The notes under the pieces are model-generated. The model made no database searches and was not told the DNA's origin. It was given only the letters and a program-made list of their open reading frames with translations. The position numbers and the translations under genes are program-made. A stretch of 64,000 bases of DNA from an uncultured Lachnospiraceae bacterium (GTDB taxonomy: Bacteria > Bacillota > Clostridia > Lachnospirales > Lachnospiraceae): assembly GCA_944383265.1 (NCBI GenBank), contig CALWOX010000008.1:1-64000 (forward strand). The letters run 5' to 3'. Below are positions 17,465 to 26,141 of the stretch, piece after piece; the stretch's first letter is position 1, and every line of letters starts with the position of its first letter.

Positions 17465-18148
17465 TCACTTTTTAAATCTCTCCACGCACCTCTTTGCAAG
17501 AACCTTCATAGGATCCACATAGTAGCTTTCGGAAAGTCCAAGTTCCTTTCTCACTACCGAGAGCTCGGTGCATGCGAGTATCGCGCCTTCACAGCCTGAA
17601 GCCCTGCAGAAGCCTTCTATACTATCCCACAGCTTCCTGTCTGCAGGCTTGTTCTGCTTTATAAGCCCGTATATAGTCTCCATAACTGCGGCCTGTGTTT
17701 TTTCATCAGGGGCAAAAGGGATTATGCCGTGTTTTTCCAGTTCCTTCTGATAGAGTCCCGTCTTTATGGTGCCGTCTGTGGCAAGTATCGCCACCTTCTT
17801 CCCTGAAAATTTCTTTTCCATTTCCAGAGCGGTCTCTCTTATCATATGTATAAACGGAATGCCGACCTCATTTTCTATCATATCAACGAAATAGTGAGCT
17901 GTATTGCAGGTCACCGCAAGAGCTGTACATCCGTTTTCCTCAAGCTTCCTCGCATCCCTTAAAAGCCTGTCTCTTACCTCTGCAGTCTCTCCTGAGAGTA
18001 TGGCCTTTGTCCTGTCGGGCATAGCGGCGTCGCTCAGGATAAGCATATTTATATTGTTCTGGTCACAGTCCGCGTCTGTTATCTCGGTTACCATCTCGTA
18101 AAACAGCATGGTTGCAAGGGGCCCCATGCCGCCTATCACTCCCAGCAT
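17465..18148 (-). CDS. Aspartate/glutamate racemase family protein
   Basis: Cofactor-independent amino acid racemase fold, 227 residues. The N-terminus GVIGGMGPLATMLFYEMV and the two catalytic Cys regions VTCNTAHYF near 83 and LACTELSVV near 192 are all present, so it is likely active. The family racemises aspartate or glutamate, and some members other amino acids. It starts one base after the M42 peptidase stop and is the last gene of the peptide operon. Together with the D-aminopeptidase it suggests recovery of D-amino acids from peptides and conversion to usable L-forms; this is inference from context. Confidence 0.9.
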   Translation of the reverse strand: MLGVIGGMGPLATMLFYEMVTEITDADCDQNNINMLILSDAAMPDRTKAILSGETAEVRDRLLRDARKLEENGCTALAVTCNTAHYFVDMIENEVGIPFIHMIRETALEMEKKFSGKKVAILATDGTIKTGLYQKELEKHGIIPFAPDEKTQAAVMETIYGLIKQNKPADRKLWDSIEGFCRASGCEGAILACTELSVVRKELGLSESYYVDPMKVLAKRCVERFKK

Positions 18149-18149
18149 T

Positions 18150-19274
18150 TTAAATCTCTCCTTTGTGAAGCAACGCGTTTATGCGCTCCTCGTCAAGATT
18201 TTTAATGACCTCTGCCGCCATAGATACTGTCGCCTCAATATCCTCAGCCGCGCAGAAGTTGTAATGAGTATGGACATAGCGTGAGGGAATTCCGAGTACA
18301 AGGGTGGGAACAGCCTTTCCTGTAAGGCTTATAACTCCCGCGTCTGTTCCGCCTCCGCGGCGAACAGCGTCCTGATACTTGATTCCGTACTTCTTTCCTA
18401 TCTCATGAGCATACTTCATAAATGCGGGGCTTGATACATAGCTTGAGTCCATATGTCTTATCTGGGTTCCCGCCTTAAGGCTGCACTGAGCTATCCCTGC
18501 ACGGAAGTAAAAGTCATCCGCAGGCGAGCCCTCAAATACGATAGCAAGATCGGGAAGGACCTCCTGAGCTGTTACCTTTGCGCCTCTGGTGCCTACCTCC
18601 TCCTGTGAAGCAAAAGCTCCCACAACATCCACACAGAGCTTCTCGCCTACAAGCCTCTTCATGGTCTCAAGTATGCTCACGCATCCGAGACGGTTGTCAA
18701 AGGCCTTGCCGTAGCATATTCCATGCTCCTCGTCATACTCGAACCTTACATCAGGCATAACGGGATCTCCTACAGCTATGCCATAGTCCTCCATGACCTC
18801 CTGTCTGCTTGAGGCTCCCACGTCTATCCTTATACTCTCTATCTCAAGGGAATCGTCCGCTCTCTGAGCCGCTGTAAGGAAGTGTATAGGCTTTGAGGTG
18901 GTTATACCCCTTATCTTCTTTCCGCTCTCCGTCCTTACTATTACAGAGTGAGCGGGAATGTTTGTATTGTGTATTCCTCCGAGGCATATGATATCAAGAA
19001 GTCCGTTCTCCTCAATATTCTGGACCATAAATCCCACCTCGTCGCTGTGAGCGTCCAGCATGAAAACCGGGCGTCCGCTCCTTTTCTTCTCTCTGGAAGC
19101 CTTAAGCATCTCTTCGCTCAAATAAGCGTAAACATTATGCATGGCATCGTTTCTTAAAAACAGGCCCTCTGAATGCTTTTTGATGGCTGAAACTACCTCC
19201 TCCTCAAAGCCGCTGGGTCCGAAGGCGTTTGTCAAATCCTCCACTGTCTTTAAATCGATCTTTAAGTCTGCCAT
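18150..19274 (-). CDS. M42-family metallopeptidase (glutamyl aminopeptidase-like)
   Basis: Two-zinc aminopeptidase of the M42 family (PepA/TET type), 374 residues. Metal and catalytic residues are kept: AHSDEVGFMV near 75, KAFDNRLGC near 190, the pair EE in ASQEEVGTRGA near 223, the Asp/Glu in VFEGSPADDF near 245 and the last His in VHTHYNFCAAED near 335. These enzymes form large self-compartmentalised complexes and trim small peptides in the cytoplasm. AGGAGG lies 11 bases before ATG. It sits between the D-aminopeptidase and the racemase in the peptide operon. Confidence 0.93.
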   Translation of the reverse strand: MADLKIDLKTVEDLTNAFGPSGFEEEVVSAIKKHSEGLFLRNDAMHNVYAYLSEEMLKASREKKRSGRPVFMLDAHSDEVGFMVQNIEENGLLDIICLGGIHNTNIPAHSVIVRTESGKKIRGITTSKPIHFLTAAQRADDSLEIESIRIDVGASSRQEVMEDYGIAVGDPVMPDVRFEYDEEHGICYGKAFDNRLGCVSILETMKRLVGEKLCVDVVGAFASQEEVGTRGAKVTAQEVLPDLAIVFEGSPADDFYFRAGIAQCSLKAGTQIRHMDSSYVSSPAFMKYAHEIGKKYGIKYQDAVRRGGGTDAGVISLTGKAVPTLVLGIPSRYVHTHYNFCAAEDIEATVSMAAEVIKNLDEERINALLHKGEI

Positions 19275-19348
19275 CTCTGAATTTACCTCCTGACTGCTTT
19301 ACCTTAAATATGATCTGAAGCATTAACTATAATACCACAAAATTCGAT

Positions 19349-20149
19349 TTAGTATACCATAAATGAATGAGCTGTAACGATATCCTTCCAGTTATTGCTT
19401 ACAACTCTGTTTGTGGCCTCGTCCACTCTCTCCGCTCCGGGGAAAAATGACATCTGATATGCTTTCTTAAGGTCCTTGTAGTTCACAACATACTCGAAGC
19501 TCTCGGGAAGCTCTGTTTTGCATTTGGAAAAGTCGCAGGACAGTGCCTCCTTTACTCTTTTCCTAAGGAGTTCCTTTCCCGCCTCCGGACTCATATTTAT
19601 GGTGCAGGCTCCCACACCTTTCTTTACGGCAGCTGTGGTGATGGAGGGGACCATTTCCTTTGCCAATCCGCATATAGCCTCATCGCCTGAAATGAATACG
19701 GCGGGCACCCCAAAAAGTGCCGCCGTATATGTGTTGAGCATAAATTCGCTCATGAGCTTTCCGTTAAGATAAATATGATTGCTGTTTCCCGTGGAGGTAT
19801 GGCTTATGGGATTTCCTGAGCATCCTGCGGGAGAGTGATATCCCACATAGAGCACAGCGTCAAAGCTTTCATCGATTCCGAACATCATGTTATAAGGATG
19901 TCCGCTCTTTCCTCTTATGAGTTTTACTTCCTTCGGTAATGCCGTAAAATCTATATTTGTGGCATCCCCATGTCCGTCCTTTACAACTATCTCGTCGGCT
20001 CCCGCCTCAAGGCAGGCTGCACATACAGCCGCAACCTCCTCGGTCATTTCACGTGCAAATTGCTGATATACCGCCTCGTTCTTATGTGTCTCCGCGCTCA
20101 GAGTGGTACCGACACACCCCTCAATATCAGCACTGATAAACAGCTTCAT
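19349..20149 (-). CDS. D-aminopeptidase, M55 (DppA) family
   Basis: Zinc peptidase that cleaves peptides with an N-terminal D-amino acid, as in Bacillus subtilis DppA. The 266-residue length and the motifs agree: SADIEGCVGTT at 6-16 (metal Asp and Glu), KDGHGDATNID near 57-67, the His in VGYHSPAG near 104, and the catalytic Cys-containing region GVGACTINMSPEAGKEL. AAGGAGG precedes the ATG. It begins only two bases after the ATPase gene of the transporter, so transport and cleavage are made together. In B. subtilis dppA also sits in the dipeptide permease operon, which supports this assignment. Confidence 0.95.
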   Translation of the reverse strand: MKLFISADIEGCVGTTLSAETHKNEAVYQQFAREMTEEVAAVCAACLEAGADEIVVKDGHGDATNIDFTALPKEVKLIRGKSGHPYNMMFGIDESFDAVLYVGYHSPAGCSGNPISHTSTGNSNHIYLNGKLMSEFMLNTYTAALFGVPAVFISGDEAICGLAKEMVPSITTAAVKKGVGACTINMSPEAGKELLRKRVKEALSCDFSKCKTELPESFEYVVNYKDLKKAYQMSFFPGAERVDEATNRVVSNNWKDIVTAHSFMVY

Positions 20150-20151
20150 CT

Positions 20152-21195
20152 TTATGCCTCCTTAGCTCCTTCATTATTATTTTCTTCTTGAGCTTTTTCA
20201 GTCTTTCCGTTTACCGCAGGGTTCTCCTTGTCATAAAGGTGGCAGTATACGAAATGGTCATCTCCCACCTGATACTTCTTAGGAGCCTCCTTCTTGCATA
20301 TCTCCATGCACTTCGGGCATCTTGTGTGGAACTTGCAGCCTGAAGGAGGATTTATAGCAGAAGGTATATTTCCCTCAAGGATGATCCTGTCCTTCTTGAC
20401 ATTGGGATCGGGAATTGGCACAGCCGAAAGCAATGCCTGAGTGTAGGGATGCATGGGATTCTTGTAAAGATTGTCCTTGTTTGCCTCCTCCACAAAGTTT
20501 CCGAGATACATAACGCCGATCCTGTCGCTTATGTGCTCTACGACGCTCAAGTCGTGAGCTATGAATATATAGGTAAGGTTGTACTCCTTTTTGAGCTTTG
20601 ACATCAGGTTAAGGACCTGAGACTGAATGGAAACATCAAGCGCCGATACAGGCTCGTCCGCAACTATAAGCTCGGGGCGCACAGCAAGGGCTCTCGCTAT
20701 TCCTATCCTCTGTCTCTGTCCTCCCGAGAACTCGTGAGGATAACGTCTTGCATGGTAGTCATCCATTCCGACCTCTCTCAAAAGGCGTACCACCATATCA
20801 TCGATCTCCTTCTTGTCCTTGGCAAGTCCGTGAACGATAATAGGCTCTGCAAGAATGTCCCTTACAGACATTCTGGGGTTCAGAGAAGCATAGGGATCCT
20901 GGAATACCATCTGAACCTTTTTCCTTATCTTTCTCATCTGCTTGCTGTCATAGCTCTGGATCTCCTCGCCGTCAAGTATTATCTTTCCGTCGGTTGGCTC
21001 TATGAGCTTGCAGATGGCTTTTCCGAGAGTGGATTTTCCGCAGCCGGACTCTCCGACTATTCCGAATACCTCTCCCCTTTTAACCTCAAAGTCTACCCCG
21101 TCTACAGCCTTGACAAAGATCTTTTTCTCAAGAAAACCTCCTGAGACAGGATAATACTGCTTTAAACCTTCAACTTTTAACAAATCTTCCGCCAT
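20152..21195 (-). CDS. dppF: Peptide ABC transporter ATPase, DppF/OppF type
   Basis: ATP-hydrolysing subunit of a peptide importer, 347 residues. Walker A GESGCGKST near 48, signature FSGGQRQRIGIARAL near 150, Walker B LIVADEPVSALD near 173. The oligopeptide transporter C-terminal domain has the Cys pattern GCKFHTRCPKCMEICKKEAP near 298, known in the family as a likely Fe-S ligand region. The last 20 residues are rich in Glu, Asn and Lys. It follows the DppD-type gene by 12 bases. Confidence 0.95.
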   Translation of the reverse strand: MAEDLLKVEGLKQYYPVSGGFLEKKIFVKAVDGVDFEVKRGEVFGIVGESGCGKSTLGKAICKLIEPTDGKIILDGEEIQSYDSKQMRKIRKKVQMVFQDPYASLNPRMSVRDILAEPIIVHGLAKDKKEIDDMVVRLLREVGMDDYHARRYPHEFSGGQRQRIGIARALAVRPELIVADEPVSALDVSIQSQVLNLMSKLKKEYNLTYIFIAHDLSVVEHISDRIGVMYLGNFVEEANKDNLYKNPMHPYTQALLSAVPIPDPNVKKDRIILEGNIPSAINPPSGCKFHTRCPKCMEICKKEAPKKYQVGDDHFVYCHLYDKENPAVNGKTEKAQEENNNEGAKEA

Positions 21196-21207
21196 ATTCG
21201 TCCTCCC

Positions 21208-22185
21208 CTAATTTTCGCAGCGCCAGCATCTGCTCAGATGATCGTTTCCGAGATCAAAGAAGCCGGGCTCCTCTTCTCTGCATCGATCTGTCGCATAGGG
21301 ACATCTCGGTGCGAACTTGCATCCCTTGGGCATGTATTTGGGGTTCGGAACATTTCCGGGAATGGAGGCGAGTTCCTCCACGTGCTGTCCGAGCTTGGGG
21401 ATAGAATTCAAAAGCCCCTCTGTATAAGGATGCGCTGTCCTGTCGAATATATCAAAGACATTACCCTTCTCAACCACACGTCCGCAGTACATAACTACTA
21501 CGTCATCACAGGTCTCCGCCACAACTCCGAGGTCGTGGGTGATAAAGATGATGGAAGTTCCTATCTCCTCCTTAAGGTGGTTCATAAGGTCTATTATCTG
21601 AGCCTGTATAGTAACGTCAAGAGCTGTCGTGGGCTCGTCCGCAATAAGTATCTTGGGATTGCACACAAGTGCCATTGCTATCATTACTCTCTGACGCTGT
21701 CCGCCGGAGAGCTGGAAGGGATACTCATCCACCATGCGCTCCGCTCTGGGAAGGCCTGTCTTTTTGAGCATCTCGATAGTCATGGCTCTTGCCTCTTCCT
21801 TGGTCTTATCCTGATGCATGCGTATAGCCTCTACTATCTGGTCTCCTATCTTCATGACAGGATTAAGGCTTGTCATGGGCTCCTGGAAGATCATGGAGAT
21901 CTGATTTCCTCTGATCTTTCTTCTCTCCTCATCGCTAAGATGAGTTATATCTTTTCCGTCAAGAAGGATCTCCCCTTCCACTACCTTTCCCGTAGTTCCC
22001 ATGAGAAGTCCCATTACAGAGAGAGCTGTAACAGATTTTCCGCTTCCCGACTCTCCGACTATTCCGAGGGTAGAGCCTTCCTTGAGCTCTATATCAACAC
22101 CGTCAACCGACTTTACGACAGCATCATCTGTAAAGAAGTAGGTGTGCATGTTTTTGATTTCAAGAATATTTTTTCTCGTATCCAT
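21208..22185 (-). CDS. dppD: Peptide ABC transporter ATPase, DppD/OppD type
   Basis: Partner ATPase of the importer, 325 residues. Walker A GESGSGKSVTALSVMG near 44, signature LSGGQRQRVMIAMAL near 158, Walker B ILIADEPTTALD near 178, H-loop IFITHDLG near 211. The oligopeptide C-terminal domain carries GCKFAPRCPYATDRCREEEP near 293. It is placed 14 bases after the DppC gene. Confidence 0.95.
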   Translation of the reverse strand: MDTRKNILEIKNMHTYFFTDDAVVKSVDGVDIELKEGSTLGIVGESGSGKSVTALSVMGLLMGTTGKVVEGEILLDGKDITHLSDEERRKIRGNQISMIFQEPMTSLNPVMKIGDQIVEAIRMHQDKTKEEARAMTIEMLKKTGLPRAERMVDEYPFQLSGGQRQRVMIAMALVCNPKILIADEPTTALDVTIQAQIIDLMNHLKEEIGTSIIFITHDLGVVAETCDDVVVMYCGRVVEKGNVFDIFDRTAHPYTEGLLNSIPKLGQHVEELASIPGNVPNPKYMPKGCKFAPRCPYATDRCREEEPGFFDLGNDHLSRCWRCEN

Positions 22186-22199
22186 ATTTCATCCCCCTA

Positions 22200-23078
22200 T
22201 CAATCTGTCAGCTTCGGGTCAAGGGCATCTCTGAGTCCATCGCCCAAAAGGTTGAAGCAGAGAACTGTAAAGAAGATAGCAAGTCCCGGGAACAAGGTGA
22301 TATGCCAGCTGGTCATCATATAAGTACGGCCGTTGCTTAAGAGAAGTCCCCACTCGGGTGTGGGAGGCTGAGCGCCCATTCCGAGGAAGCTAAGGCTTGA
22401 TGCTGTAAGTATAGATGTACCGATAGACATAGTATACTGAACTATAATATTGGGGATAGCGCCGGGAAGGATGTGTCTGAAAAGTATCCTTGCATCGCTG
22501 TCTCCGATGTTCCTTGCAGCCTGAACAAAGACATTACCCTTGGTGGCAAGTGTGGTGCTTCGAACAAGTCTTGCAAAGGTAGGTGTGCTGAATACCGCAA
22601 CCGCGATAACGACGTTTGTCATTCCGCTTCCGAGGATAGCGATGATAGCTATCGCAAGGATGATTCCGGGGAAGGCGAAAAGCACGTCGCAGATACGCAT
22701 GATACATGAATCAAGGAAGCCTCCGTAGTATCCACCGAGAAGTCCCAGTACAGTTCCGCATATAGCGGCGATACTTACAGAGAAAAGGCCTACGCTTAAG
22801 GATATCCTTGTTCCGCATATGATTCTTGAGAACAGGTCTCTTCCGAATTCGTCTGTTCCGAACCAGTGTGCGGCGCTGGGGCCCTGCATGATAGCTGTGT
22901 AATCATACTCGTTTATGCCGTAGGGCGCTATCTGATAGCTTATAAAGGACAAGATAACGAGAAGGATTATGAAGCACAGAGCAACTATAGCAGTCTTCTG
23001 CTTTTTAAATTTTCTGACAAAGTCCTTAAACGGTGTATTCACATCCGTTTTTTCATTTAAAACTTTTTCTTTAGCCAT
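22200..23078 (-). CDS. dppC: Peptide ABC transporter permease, DppC/OppC type
   Basis: Membrane subunit, 292 residues. A cytoplasmic N-terminus of about 30 residues precedes the first membrane segment (IVALCFIILLVILSFI), as is usual for DppC. A periplasm-side loop with HWFGTDEFGRDLFSRI, the OppC signature, follows at about 71-86, then five more membrane segments. The EAA-like coupling loop (RNIGDSDARILFRHILPGAI) is near 190. It lies 18 bases after DppB. Confidence 0.95.
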   Translation of the reverse strand: MAKEKVLNEKTDVNTPFKDFVRKFKKQKTAIVALCFIILLVILSFISYQIAPYGINEYDYTAIMQGPSAAHWFGTDEFGRDLFSRIICGTRISLSVGLFSVSIAAICGTVLGLLGGYYGGFLDSCIMRICDVLFAFPGIILAIAIIAILGSGMTNVVIAVAVFSTPTFARLVRSTTLATKGNVFVQAARNIGDSDARILFRHILPGAIPNIIVQYTMSIGTSILTASSLSFLGMGAQPPTPEWGLLLSNGRTYMMTSWHITLFPGLAIFFTVLCFNLLGDGLRDALDPKLTD

Positions 23079-23096
23079 ATCAGTGCTCCTCCTTCC

Positions 23097-24017
23097 TTAG
23101 CTCAGTTTTATCTCCGGGTTAAGCAGAGCATAGAGTATGTCCACCACCAGGTTGATTACTATAAAGTGCAGTGAGAAAATAAGTATCAGTGACTGAATAG
23201 CATTGTAGTCTCTGTAGTTTACGGACTCGACAAGGAGTGAGCCGAGACCGGGGAATGCGAATACAGACTCTGTTACTACGGAACCTCCAAGGAGGAAACC
23301 GAACTGCAGTCCTACTACCGTTACAACGGAGATCATAGCGTTTCTGAAGGCATGCTTCCATATAACGGTCTTTTCCTTGAGTCCCTTTGCTCTCGCGGTA
23401 CGGATATAATCCTCCTTCATTACCTCTATTATGGAGGATCTTGTAAATCTCGCTATGATAGCGGCAATACTTGTTCCAAGGGCGATTCCCGGAAGTATAA
23501 AGCTCTTCCACGAGTCGGCGCCCGTAGTCGGGAACCAGTTCAGGTTCACGGCAAATACCATTATCAACAGGAAGCCTATCCAGAAGGATGGCATTGATAT
23601 ACCCGATATTGCTATGGTCATTCCGGTATAATCCTGCCACTTGGAGCGGTGCTTTCCTGACCAAACTCCAAGAAGTACTCCCACTATAACGCTCCATACA
23701 AGGCTGAATACTGTAAGCTTTACTGTGTTCATGTAGCGGAGGCTCACCTCGTAAGCTACGGGGCGCTTTGTCCTTAATGAATCACCTAAATCTCCATGTA
23801 AAAGTCCTGTTACATAATCCACATACTGCTGCGGAATCGGATCGTTAAGGCCCAACTCCTCCCTGATGACCTCAACATCTTCAAGAGTAGCCTGAGGTCC
23901 CGCCACAAGTCTTGCGGGATCTCCGGGTATCATACGTACGAAGAAGAAGACGAAGGTCACTACGATTATCAGGGTAGGAATAACGCCTATTACTCTCTTA
24001 ACAATATATCTAAGCAT
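23097..24017 (-). CDS. dppB: Peptide ABC transporter permease, DppB/OppB type
   Basis: Membrane subunit, 306 residues, with an N-terminal membrane segment followed by FFVRMIPGDPARLVAGPQAT, typical of DppB, and six predicted membrane segments. The coupling loop RTARAKGLKEKTVIWKHAFR is near 200. It is the first transporter gene after the binding protein and is separated from it by a strong hairpin. Confidence 0.95.
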   Translation of the reverse strand: MLRYIVKRVIGVIPTLIIVVTFVFFFVRMIPGDPARLVAGPQATLEDVEVIREELGLNDPIPQQYVDYVTGLLHGDLGDSLRTKRPVAYEVSLRYMNTVKLTVFSLVWSVIVGVLLGVWSGKHRSKWQDYTGMTIAISGISMPSFWIGFLLIMVFAVNLNWFPTTGADSWKSFILPGIALGTSIAAIIARFTRSSIIEVMKEDYIRTARAKGLKEKTVIWKHAFRNAMISVVTVVGLQFGFLLGGSVVTESVFAFPGLGSLLVESVNYRDYNAIQSLILIFSLHFIVINLVVDILYALLNPEIKLS

Positions 24018-24051
24018 TAATTATTCTCCCTTATTTACCAATCAATATTAA

Positions 24052-24088
24052 ATTGGCTTGGCAGCTTTTAAGTCGCCGCCAAGCCAAT
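24052..24088 (-). terminator. Intercistronic 11-bp hairpin between binding protein and permeases
   Basis: ATTGGCTTGGC (24052-24062) and GCCAAGCCAAT (24078-24088) pair perfectly around a 15-base loop. It lies in the 103-base gap between the binding protein gene and dppB, without a long T-run. Such hairpins often let the binding protein be made in excess over the permease by partial termination or by protecting the mRNA end. Confidence 0.7.
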
Positions 24089-24120
24089 CATGTTAACGCT
24101 TGTCGTACCTTGCTACAAAA

Positions 24121-25851
24121 TTACTGAAGCATTCTTGCATTTCTGACATTCAGACAGTTGTCAGGGAATACCTTAACATTGGCGATCTTGTTTGATGTTG
24201 CCCATGTGTTGTAGTCATTTGCAAGGCATACCATCGGGCAGTCCTCCCAGATAATATCCTGAGCCTCAGCATACTTCTCGGCTCTTATGCTCTCGTCTGC
24301 AGTCTTAAGAGCCTCGTAGAGAAGATTGTCAAATTCCTCATTCTCATAGTAGCAGATATTGTAGCTCATAGGCGGCTCCGACTCGGTAGCAAGAAGAGGC
24401 CTTATAGCCCAGTCCGCATCACCTGTTGATGAAGACCATCCGATGATGTAAAGCTCAACCTCAGCCTCTGATCCGGGTCCGCTTACGTTCTCTACAGTAT
24501 CATTAACTACCGCACTCTCAAGAGAGTTGATATTCATTTTGATTCCTACCTGAGCAAGCTGCTGCTGAAGGAACTCGGCCTGCTTAAGGTTTGCTGTTGT
24601 ACTTGCACAGATAAGTGTTGTCTCAAATCCGTCGGGATAACCTGCCTCTGCAAGGAGCTCCTTAGCCTTCTCGGGATCATAGGGATAAGGATCATTTGCC
24701 TTATAGTGCTGTGTAGCAGGTCCCATAATGGATGTTGCTACTGATGAAAGTCCGTTCTTTACAACTGCGATATATGCGTCCTTATTGATAGCATAGTTCA
24801 TAGCCTGACGTACTCTTACATCGTTATAGGGAGCCTTCTGATTGTTCATGAAGAGATAACGAACAACTATTCCTTCCTCGGCGCCTACATAAAGGTTTGA
24901 GTCCTCAGCCATGGTAGCCATGCTCTCTGTGGGAACAGGCCAGATGAAGTCAGCATCTCCCGCCTGAAGCATAGCAACACGTGTGGCATTCTCCGCAACG
25001 GGCTTGAAGGTAATACTCTTAAATCCCGCATCAGGCTCTGCAAGAGCTGTTCCTCCGCAAATTTCGGGGTCATATCCCCACCAATCCTTGTTGAGTTCAA
25101 CTGTAGCGTGGTCACCTGCCACCCACTCAACGAAGGTGTACTGTCCGGTACCTACAGGGTTCTCGGCGCAGGCTTCATTTCCCTGTGCGATGACCTCAGG
25201 GCTCATAAGCACGCATGCAGGATGTGCAAGAGTAGCTATGAACGCACCGAAGGGCTCCTGAAGATGAACCTTTACTGTGTAATCGTCAACGATCTCTGTA
25301 TTGTCGATAACGTTACAGAGAAGTGTAGTTCTCTTAAGTCCGAGATTCTCATCTCCCCAACGATCAAGGTTTGCCTTTGCAGCCTCGGCGTTAAAGGGTG
25401 TGCCGTCAGTGAAGCTTATTCCCTGTCTTAAATGAAGTGTATACTCTGTAGCATCCTCGTTAGCCTCGTAGCTCTCCGCAAGCATGGGGATTATCTCCAT
25501 CTCATCGTCAAATCCGAAGAAGCCGTCCATGATAAGTCTCTGAATTCCGCCTGAAAGAGTATCAGAGGTATCCATGGGATCCATAGTAGTAAAGTCAACA
25601 TTCATTGCTCCTACTACATCGGTTTCCTGAGATACAGACTCGCCCTCGGGAACCACGATCTCCTCGGGAGATACAGGAAGCGCTGCAGCTGTATCACCTG
25701 ATTCCGCAGCTGCGTCTCCGCCTGCTGCAGTCGTAGCTTCAGCATCAGCACTTGTGTCGGATGAATTTCCGCCGCCTCCGCAGCCTGCAAGTGACAAAGC
25801 CATAGCTCCGACTAAGGCAAGAGCTGTCAGCTTTTTCAAGTTCTTTTTCAT
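24121..25851 (-). CDS. Peptide-binding lipoprotein of the ABC importer
   Basis: Extracellular solute-binding protein family 5, 576 residues. The signal peptide ends in the lipobox SLAGC at residues 20-24, so it is anchored to the membrane by lipid. A Ser/Thr/Ala/Gly-rich spacer follows to about residue 55, then the binding domain with YTLHLRQGISFTDGTPFNAE near 135-155, a family hallmark. AAGGAGGG precedes ATG. It is the first gene of the operon and has a good promoter. Peptide is the family's usual ligand; dipeptides with D-residues are suggested by the D-aminopeptidase in the operon, but specificity cannot be read from sequence. Confidence 0.95.
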   Translation of the reverse strand: MKKNLKKLTALALVGAMALSLAGCGGGGNSSDTSADAEATTAAGGDAAAESGDTAAALPVSPEEIVVPEGESVSQETDVVGAMNVDFTTMDPMDTSDTLSGGIQRLIMDGFFGFDDEMEIIPMLAESYEANEDATEYTLHLRQGISFTDGTPFNAEAAKANLDRWGDENLGLKRTTLLCNVIDNTEIVDDYTVKVHLQEPFGAFIATLAHPACVLMSPEVIAQGNEACAENPVGTGQYTFVEWVAGDHATVELNKDWWGYDPEICGGTALAEPDAGFKSITFKPVAENATRVAMLQAGDADFIWPVPTESMATMAEDSNLYVGAEEGIVVRYLFMNNQKAPYNDVRVRQAMNYAINKDAYIAVVKNGLSSVATSIMGPATQHYKANDPYPYDPEKAKELLAEAGYPDGFETTLICASTTANLKQAEFLQQQLAQVGIKMNINSLESAVVNDTVENVSGPGSEAEVELYIIGWSSSTGDADWAIRPLLATESEPPMSYNICYYENEEFDNLLYEALKTADESIRAEKYAEAQDIIWEDCPMVCLANDYNTWATSNKIANVKVFPDNCLNVRNARMLQ

Positions 25852-25944
25852 AATTACTGCCCTCCTTATATATTTTGGGTCATTGCATCGCTAAAGTGTA
25901 TGCAGGAAAAATTAATATCCCTTTTTTGGGAATAATTGTTGATT

Positions 25945-25973
25945 ATTATCTTATACGTATGGATATCTGTCAA
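25945..25973 (-). promoter_or_regulatory. Promoter of the peptide uptake operon
   Basis: On the minus strand TTGACA (25968-25973) and GATAAT (25945-25950) are 17 bases apart. A leader of about 85 bases follows before the ribosome site. The rest of 25852-26141 holds only the fumC terminator and no gene. Confidence 0.7.
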
Positions 25974-26002
25974 CATTTTTTACAAATTCGCCCCTGATAT
26001 GA

Positions 26003-26046
26003 CAAAAAATAAAGTCTTCCATAATTTTTTTTCATGGAAGACTTTA
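26003..26046 (-). terminator. Terminator of the malic enzyme-fumarase transcript
   Basis: Perfect 13-bp arms at 26010-26022 and 26034-26046 around an 11-base loop, followed on the minus strand by six T bases. Confidence 0.85.
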
Positions 26047-26141
26047 CCGAATCATTATAGATTATCCCAATATTTTCTTTTATAGCTATAGCATTTTGTT
26101 ATAATTCAAATTCATATATTAATTCATATCCAAGCTGTATT

